Shown piece by piece: positions 23,515-27,742 of a stretch of DNA of 27,742 bases. Position numbers and translations under genes: made by a program. Under the pieces are notes generated by a model. That model searched no databases, was not told where the DNA came from, and saw nothing but the letters and a program-made list of their open reading frames with translations. Each line of letters starts with the position of its first letter. Positions within the stretch are counted from its first letter, which is position 1. This stretch comes from an uncultured Sinobacteraceae bacterium (lineage in GTDB: Bacteria; Pseudomonadota; Gammaproteobacteria; Steroidobacterales; Steroidobacteraceae). The DNA lies in contig CALEKY010000167.1 in the NCBI GenBank assembly GCA_937902995.1, forward strand, positions 1 through 27,742, read 5' to 3'.

Positions 23515-24573
23515 ATGACGAACCTGGCAAGTACGAGCGGTGCACCGCCATCGGTTGCCCGAACGATCGATTCCGATTCATTCACACCGCCGCGCTGGCT
23601 CGCCAACCGCCACGTTCAATCGATTCTGCCGAGCCTGAAGCTGCGTCGGCCGTGGCTGGCACGGCGCGCGCGGGCGCTGCTCGCAGCGTCGGTCGATCAC
23701 GTCCTCGACTGCGGCGACGGCGTACGGTTACTCGGACATTATTCGAGCCAGCAAGCGGCGGGCCGGCGGCCTGCGCAGGACCTTGCGATTCTCTTGCACG
23801 GCTGGGAAGGCAGTGCCGACTCGTTATATGTGCTCTCGCTCGGCGCGTACTTGTTCGAACGCGGCTGCGATGTCTTTCGACTGAACTTCCGCGATCACGG
23901 CCCGACGCATCATCTCAACGAAGACATTTTTCATTCCTGCCGGCTCGATGAAGTCGTCGGCGCGGTGAAGTGCATTCAAACGATGCTGCCCGAGATACGC
24001 ACGACGATCGTGGGCTTTTCGCTCGGCGGCAACTTTGCCCTGCGGGTTGCAAATGCCGCACCCGGTGCCGGCATTCGGCTCGAACGCGCGATCGCAGTCT
24101 GTCCCGTATTGCGCCCGCACAGCACGATGGAAATCCTCGAGCACGGTCCGCTCGTTTATCGCTGGTATTTCATGGACAAGTGGAAGCGATCGCTGCGCAT
24201 CAAGCAGTCGTGCTTCCCCGAGCGTTATGACTTCGGCCCGATCCTCTCGCAACGAAGCATCAAGGCGATGACCGAGATCCTCGTCGAACGCTTCAGCGAC
24301 TTTGCCGACCTCGACGCTTATTTGAACGGCTACGCCATCGTCGGCGATGCCTTGGCGCGACTCGCGATCCCGAGCCACATCATTTTCGCCCTCGACGATC
24401 CCATCATCCCAGCGCGCGATCTCGACGACCTCCCGCGCAATCCGTACCTACATATAAACAAGGTCCCACACGGCGGCCATTGCGGCTTCATGGACAAGCT
24501 GCGGGGGGAGAGTTGGGCGGATAGGCAGATTGCCAAGTTGATAGGACGAGGGAATGAGGGAAGGAGGGAATAA
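23515..24573 (+). CDS. YheT-like alpha/beta hydrolase
   Basis: Alpha/beta-fold hydrolase of the UPF0017/YheT group, 352 residues. Catalytic triad candidates: Ser169 in GFSLGGN, Asp295 in ALDDPIIPA, and His322 in GGHCGFMD. The oxyanion-region motif LLHGWEGSADSLY (93-105) and the start PRWLANRHVQSILPS (26-40) are typical. Members act on acyl esters; the true substrate is unknown. The C-terminal residues GRGNEGRRE and the stop codon are encoded by the G/A-rich word repeats of an intergenic island (24549-24598), so the natural end of the protein appears to have been overwritten or extended. Third gene of the probable operon starting at 21077. Convergent with the FGGY kinase. Confidence 0.88.
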   Translation: MTNLASTSGAPPSVARTIDSDSFTPPRWLANRHVQSILPSLKLRRPWLARRARALLAASVDHVLDCGDGVRLLGHYSSQQAAGRRPAQDLAILLHGWEGSADSLYVLSLGAYLFERGCDVFRLNFRDHGPTHHLNEDIFHSCRLDEVVGAVKCIQTMLPEIRTTIVGFSLGGNFALRVANAAPGAGIRLERAIAVCPVLRPHSTMEILEHGPLVYRWYFMDKWKRSLRIKQSCFPERYDFGPILSQRSIKAMTEILVERFSDFADLDAYLNGYAIVGDALARLAIPSHIIFALDDPIIPARDLDDLPRNPYLHINKVPHGGHCGFMDKLRGESWADRQIAKLIGRGNEGRRE

Positions 24574-24680
24574 GGGAAAGGGGAAAGGGAATGGGAAACA
24601 CGAGTTCGCGCAACTAGACGTCGCCTGTTGCCCGTCGTTCTTATTGCCCCACGCCCCGAGCCCCAAGCCCCGTTTCCCTT
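24549..24680. repeat. Intergenic word-repeat island C (inverted arms)
   Basis: The left arm (24549-24599) repeats GAGGGAAT/AAGGGAA words. The right part carries GCCCC/GAGCCCC words (about 24645-24672) and then GTTTCCCTT (24672-24680), the inverse of the left arm's end (ATGGGAAAC against AAGGGAAAC). GTCGCCTGTT at 24620-24629 in the centre is the inverse of AACAGGCGAC, close to words in islands B and near 8681. Both flanking genes end inside the island. Confidence 0.7.
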
Positions 24681-26155
24681 CTCCATCGCTCGAACCTCTC
24701 CCGCAGCTCCCGATGCTCCTGCGGCTCGAAGCGATGGAATTGCGCCTGCGGCTGCCACGTCTGCGGCATTCCGGCGACCAAGTACGCTAGGCCCGTGGCG
24801 GTAGATTCCTGCAAGCTCGTGCGTTCGAGCGGAATACCGCTCAAGCTCGCGATGCATTCGCAGAGATAATCGCTGGCAGCCAGTCCGCCGCTGGCAAGAA
24901 TGCGCGTGACGCCGTCGCGCATGCGCGCGACGTTCTCGCGAATCAGGAAAGCGATGCTCTCGACGACGGCGATCAAACGCTGCTTGTCGCTGCCTTCGCC
25001 GATGAATCTCGGCTCGAGCGAACGCCAGAACGGCGAGCCCACGCCGGAAACGCCGTTCAAGAACACGAGCGGTTGCGAATCGCCGACCTTCGCGCGCGTC
25101 AACGACAACGCGGCACGATGCGTGTCGATACCGCAGCGCTCGCTCAGCCAATCGATGGCGCTGCCCGCGCCGTTGACGGTGCCTTCGATCGTCTGCATGG
25201 GTGCGTCGCCTTCCTGCTCGTCGCGCCACAGAATGCCGCCGATCATGCCCTCCGGAGCTTCGTCGAAGCGCGCGAGACGTTGGAGGAATGCGCCCGTGCC
25301 GATGTTGAGATAGATCGTGTTCTCATCGGGTCGGCCGTACGCGAACGGCATCGCCGCCTGGTCGCCAGTGCACACGGCGACGGGAATGCTCCGATCGCCA
25401 AATGCGATGTGTCCGTACGCACGGCGATTGGCAACGACACGCGGCAACGTGCTGCGTGAGATTCCGAACAGTTCGAGCATGTCGCCCGACCAGTCCGCGG
25501 TTCGCAAATCCAGGAGCTGCGTGCGCGTTGCGTTGACGACGTCGACCACGAAGGGACGCTCGCTCAACAACGAACGTAGTAACCATGCGGCGAGCGGACC
25601 CATCGCCAAGCGCTTGATGCTTGCGGCTTCGCTCACCTCCGGCACGTTGTCCAAGCACCAGCGCATCTTGCTCGCCCCGTAATGCGGAGTGAGCGGCAAG
25701 CCCGTCGTCTGCCGCACTCGCGGTTCTTCGTGCCGCAATCGCTCGATCAGAGCTGCATTGCGGCGATCCTGCCAGGACAGAATCGGCGTGAGCGCCTTGT
25801 TCGTGCGCAGATCCCAGCAGACGATGCTCGAGCGCTGAGTCGCCAAGCCCGCGGCAAGCACACGATCCGCCGAGTCGCCCAAAGCTTGATGCAAGTCGGC
25901 GAGCGCGGTGCGAATCGATTCGTTCACCTCTTCCGGATCGTGCTCCACGCGATCGGTGCGGCGGCGGAACGTGCTGATCGGCGCGAACGCTTCGGCGCGC
26001 AACCGCCCGCCGATCTCGAAGGCCATCGCACGACTTGCGTGTCCGCCTTGATCTATGGCGACGACGAGCGGCAGGTCGTCATCGCCGGCACTGAGATCGC
26101 TGGCCAAGGCGCGCAGCTCGCCGACGAGCCAGGAAAGATGTTCCGGAGGTGGCAT
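24641..26155 (-). CDS. FGGY-family carbohydrate kinase, glycerol kinase-like
   Basis: ATP-dependent sugar/polyol kinase, 504 residues, two ribonuclease-H-like domains. Seen: phosphate-1 motif VVAIDQGGHASRA (31-43), SWQDRRNA (127-134), the catalytic Asp265 in TGDQAAM, phosphate-2 NIGTGAF, and GGLAASDYL near the adenine site. Compared with E. coli GlpK, the glycerol-binding pair Arg-Glu becomes Arg108-Ser109 (TQRSS instead of NQRET), while the tryptophan, Asp and Gln of the pocket remain. This suggests glycerol or a close polyol, but not certainly. There is an N-terminal extension of ~28 residues, and the last residues (GLGARGVGQ) come from a word-repeat island. Downstream of a glycerophosphodiesterase on the same strand (99-base gap), which supports glycerol metabolism. 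The ATG at 26155 lacks a clear ribosome binding site. Confidence 0.88.
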   Translation of the reverse strand: MPPPEHLSWLVGELRALASDLSAGDDDLPLVVAIDQGGHASRAMAFEIGGRLRAEAFAPISTFRRRTDRVEHDPEEVNESIRTALADLHQALGDSADRVLAAGLATQRSSIVCWDLRTNKALTPILSWQDRRNAALIERLRHEEPRVRQTTGLPLTPHYGASKMRWCLDNVPEVSEAASIKRLAMGPLAAWLLRSLLSERPFVVDVVNATRTQLLDLRTADWSGDMLELFGISRSTLPRVVANRRAYGHIAFGDRSIPVAVCTGDQAAMPFAYGRPDENTIYLNIGTGAFLQRLARFDEAPEGMIGGILWRDEQEGDAPMQTIEGTVNGAGSAIDWLSERCGIDTHRAALSLTRAKVGDSQPLVFLNGVSGVGSPFWRSLEPRFIGEGSDKQRLIAVVESIAFLIRENVARMRDGVTRILASGGLAASDYLCECIASLSGIPLERTSLQESTATGLAYLVAGMPQTWQPQAQFHRFEPQEHRELRERFERWRRETGLGARGVGQ

Positions 26156-26254
26156 GGAGGAATCGAGTTCGAGGCGACGAGCTGCGATTGTAAGGCGGCA
26201 ACCGCGAAAGCGTCGCGCCGATGTCCCTAGATCGGGGAGCTCCGAGTCTGACCG

Positions 26255-27025
26255 TCAGCGGCCTGCGCCGATCGCTCGATGATTGCGGAACTCGCGCCAG
26301 AGCGCGCGGACGGCCATGGTCTCGATGAAGCGAGCGCCGCGGGCCGCAAGCTCGAGCGCCAGCTTCGAAGTCGTCACTTCATAGATGACCCACCGCCAAG
26401 GTCCGCGCCACAGCCGCGAGCCCGTATCGGTGAGTAGTTGGTGATCGCAGAACACGAAGTCGGGCGCGAGCGCCTCGCACTTCAGCGCCGAAAGGTTCGT
26501 GTATTCCGGCAGGACCCAACCGATGCGGAACTGGGTCGTTTGTCGCACGTAGTGCACGGCTGCGAAATCGAACGAGATGATCACGCATTGACGCGCGACG
26601 GGCTTCAAGACTTCGGCGACCCGATGCACGACGATCTCCGGTCCGAATGCACGCAGGCTGGCCCGCTTGAGCTCGACGAACGCAGTCGCCGATGGATACG
26701 ACTCGAGTAGGCTCGCCGCCTGAGCCAATGTCGGGATACCGACGTCGGTGAACCGAGTTCCCAAGCGTGCCTGTTCGTTGACGCTCACTTCGGAAAGCTC
26801 GGCAAGCGTCATTTCCAGCGCGTGGCGATCGATGCCGGCCGTTCGTTTCAAATTCGAGTCATGGAGCAGAACGGGCTGACGATCCGCAGTGAGCTGTACA
26901 TCGAACTCGACGTAGCGCACGCCGAGATCGAGCGCGGAGCGAATCGCCGGCAGCGTATTCTCCGGATACTCGGCAGCATTACCGCGATGCGCGACGATTT
27001 CGGGAAAGTGGGAAGGAAGCGACAT
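26255..27025 (-). CDS. Glycerophosphodiester phosphodiesterase (cytosolic type)
   Basis: Hydrolyses glycerophosphodiesters from phospholipid turnover to sn-glycerol-3-phosphate and an alcohol. TIM-barrel family, 256 residues. Seen: HRGNAAEYPENT (13-24) with catalytic His13 and Arg14, EFDVQLTADRQPVLLHD (40-56) with metal ligands Glu40 and Asp42 and catalytic His55, and FVELK (116-120). No signal peptide, so it resembles the cytosolic UgpQ type rather than periplasmic GlpQ. It precedes the FGGY kinase and the two may form a small glycerol/glycerol-phosphate salvage unit. The divergent start of the FN3/PQQ gene is 175 bases away. Confidence 0.95.
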   Translation of the reverse strand: MSLPSHFPEIVAHRGNAAEYPENTLPAIRSALDLGVRYVEFDVQLTADRQPVLLHDSNLKRTAGIDRHALEMTLAELSEVSVNEQARLGTRFTDVGIPTLAQAASLLESYPSATAFVELKRASLRAFGPEIVVHRVAEVLKPVARQCVIISFDFAAVHYVRQTTQFRIGWVLPEYTNLSALKCEALAPDFVFCDHQLLTDTGSRLWRGPWRWVIYEVTTSKLALELAARGARFIETMAVRALWREFRNHRAIGAGR

Positions 27026-27200
27026 CCGTGCTCGAGTGCTCGTTGACCGAACGCTATCTTAGGAAAGCGCAGGAATGCACGCCAACCGATTGCAGCAGCG
27101 TCGCAACGCAACGACATGACTGCGACATAAGCTTCGGACAGACGCAGTGACGCATGGTCCTCACTTGTGAGAGAGTGTCGCCTCTGGGGGTGAGCTTGCC

Positions 27201-27742
27201 ATGCGGTTCATTTTGGCTCTGTGTTGCATCGGAATGGTTGTCTTGCAGGGCTGCCACAGCGGCGTTGATACCCAAGAGAATGTCGCCCCTGCCCCTGCGC
27301 CGGATACATCGCCGCCGACAGCACCGCAAAACCTGACCGCGACGGCCGCTTCGCCGACGCGCATCGAGCTCGCTTGGTCCGCCGCGACGGACAATGTCGG
27401 CGTTGCGAGCTATCGCATACACCGCAATGGATCGCAAACGGCGCTCGCCTCGGTCGCAGGAACGTCGTTCGCAGATACGACGGTCGTACCGAACACGACT
27501 TATTCCTATGTCGTGCACGCCGTCGATCAGGCGGGCAATGTCTCGGCCGCATCGAATACCGCGACCGCCGCGACTCCTCCCGCGTCGTCGGAGTCGGATA
27601 GCGGATTGGATGCGCGGCCGTCGAACACGAGTTGTCTGGCCTGGCCGCGCCCGAGTTCGTCGATCGCATTACAGCGATTCACGAACCTGTCTTTCTCGAA
27701 TCCGGTCGCCATGCTGCAAGCACCGGGTCAGAGCGCGCATTG
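27201..27742 (+). CDS. FN3-PQQ-type sugar dehydrogenase lipoprotein, 3' end outside the window
   Basis: An open frame from the ATG at 27201 runs off the end (180 codons visible). GGGGGTGA lies 7 bases upstream. The signal peptide ends in lipobox LQGC (Cys18). A Pro/Ala linker (about 29-42) leads to a fibronectin type III domain about 42-125 (APQNLTATAASPTRIELAW, TTYSYVVHAVDQAGNVS). After a Ser-rich linker the last part, PSNTSCLAWPRPSS and FSNPVAMLQAPG, matches the beginning of the soluble PQQ-dependent glucose/sorbosone dehydrogenase beta-propeller domain. The full protein is therefore probably a secreted, membrane-anchored sugar dehydrogenase with an FN3 spacer. The catalytic residues lie beyond the window, so enzyme activity is inferred from the domain start only. 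Confidence 0.8.
   Translation, partial: MRFILALCCIGMVVLQGCHSGVDTQENVAPAPAPDTSPPTAPQNLTATAASPTRIELAWSAATDNVGVASYRIHRNGSQTALASVAGTSFADTTVVPNTTYSYVVHAVDQAGNVSAASNTATAATPPASSESDSGLDARPSNTSCLAWPRPSSSIALQRFTNLSFSNPVAMLQAPGQSAH

Noticed and set aside
22269..23606. A 445-codon minus-strand frame across the oxidoreductase gene
   Set aside because: The + strand frame has a clear Rossmann motif and operon spacing; the minus frame is a composition shadow.

Overview
This window is chromosomal DNA from a GC-rich gammaproteobacterium, probably of the Xanthomonadales/Nevskiales/Steroidobacterales kind. That placement rests on the order mutM, coaD, rsmD, ftsY, ftsE, ftsX, rpoH, on several lipoprotein families and a DUF1318 lipoprotein, and on GTG and TTG starts with good ribosome binding sites. 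No 16S rRNA is present, so the lineage is inferred. I see no rRNA, tRNA, CRISPR array, insertion sequence or prophage.

Left part (1-7300), mostly housekeeping: a fatty acid desaturase (-), mutM (+), rsmD-coaD (-), the ftsY-ftsE-ftsX cell division/secretion cluster (+), and rpoH (+). The rpoH gene, for the heat-shock sigma factor, is preceded by a perfect CIRCE operator, which puts the sigma-32 regulon under the HrcA repressor. A strong terminator follows rpoH.

Middle (7300-14050): an OmpA-like lipoprotein and an Mpo1/DUF962 membrane protein (-), a glutaryl-CoA dehydrogenase (+), a run of hairpin repeats, a possible small membrane protein (-), and a response regulator/histidine kinase pair resembling PdsR/PdsS of the proteobacterial dedicated sortase system, with no sortase or LPXTG target nearby. 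A 560-base gap follows. It ends in a perfect Rho-independent terminator and may hold a small RNA.

Right part (14050-27742): a YdbH/YdbL-like outer-membrane lipid transport pair (-) in which the YdbL partner appears fused to an N-terminal lipoprotein module; a DUF6279 lipoprotein and a lipoprotein with a methyltransferase fold (+); an EF-G paralogue with an altered GTPase centre (-); a three-gene + strand unit (a receiver domain tethered to the membrane, a trans-acting enoyl reductase/saccharopine dehydrogenase-like enzyme, a YheT-like hydrolase); a FGGY kinase and a glycerophosphodiesterase (-), probably for glycerol phosphate salvage; and the start of an FN3 plus PQQ-type sugar dehydrogenase lipoprotein cut by the window end.

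The most unusual non-coding signal is a set of intergenic islands (about 11345, 13886 and 24549, with relatives near 8680 and 10116-10306). They are built of short degenerate tandem words arranged as inverted arms around a centre, each island using a different word. Two annotated proteins end inside such islands.
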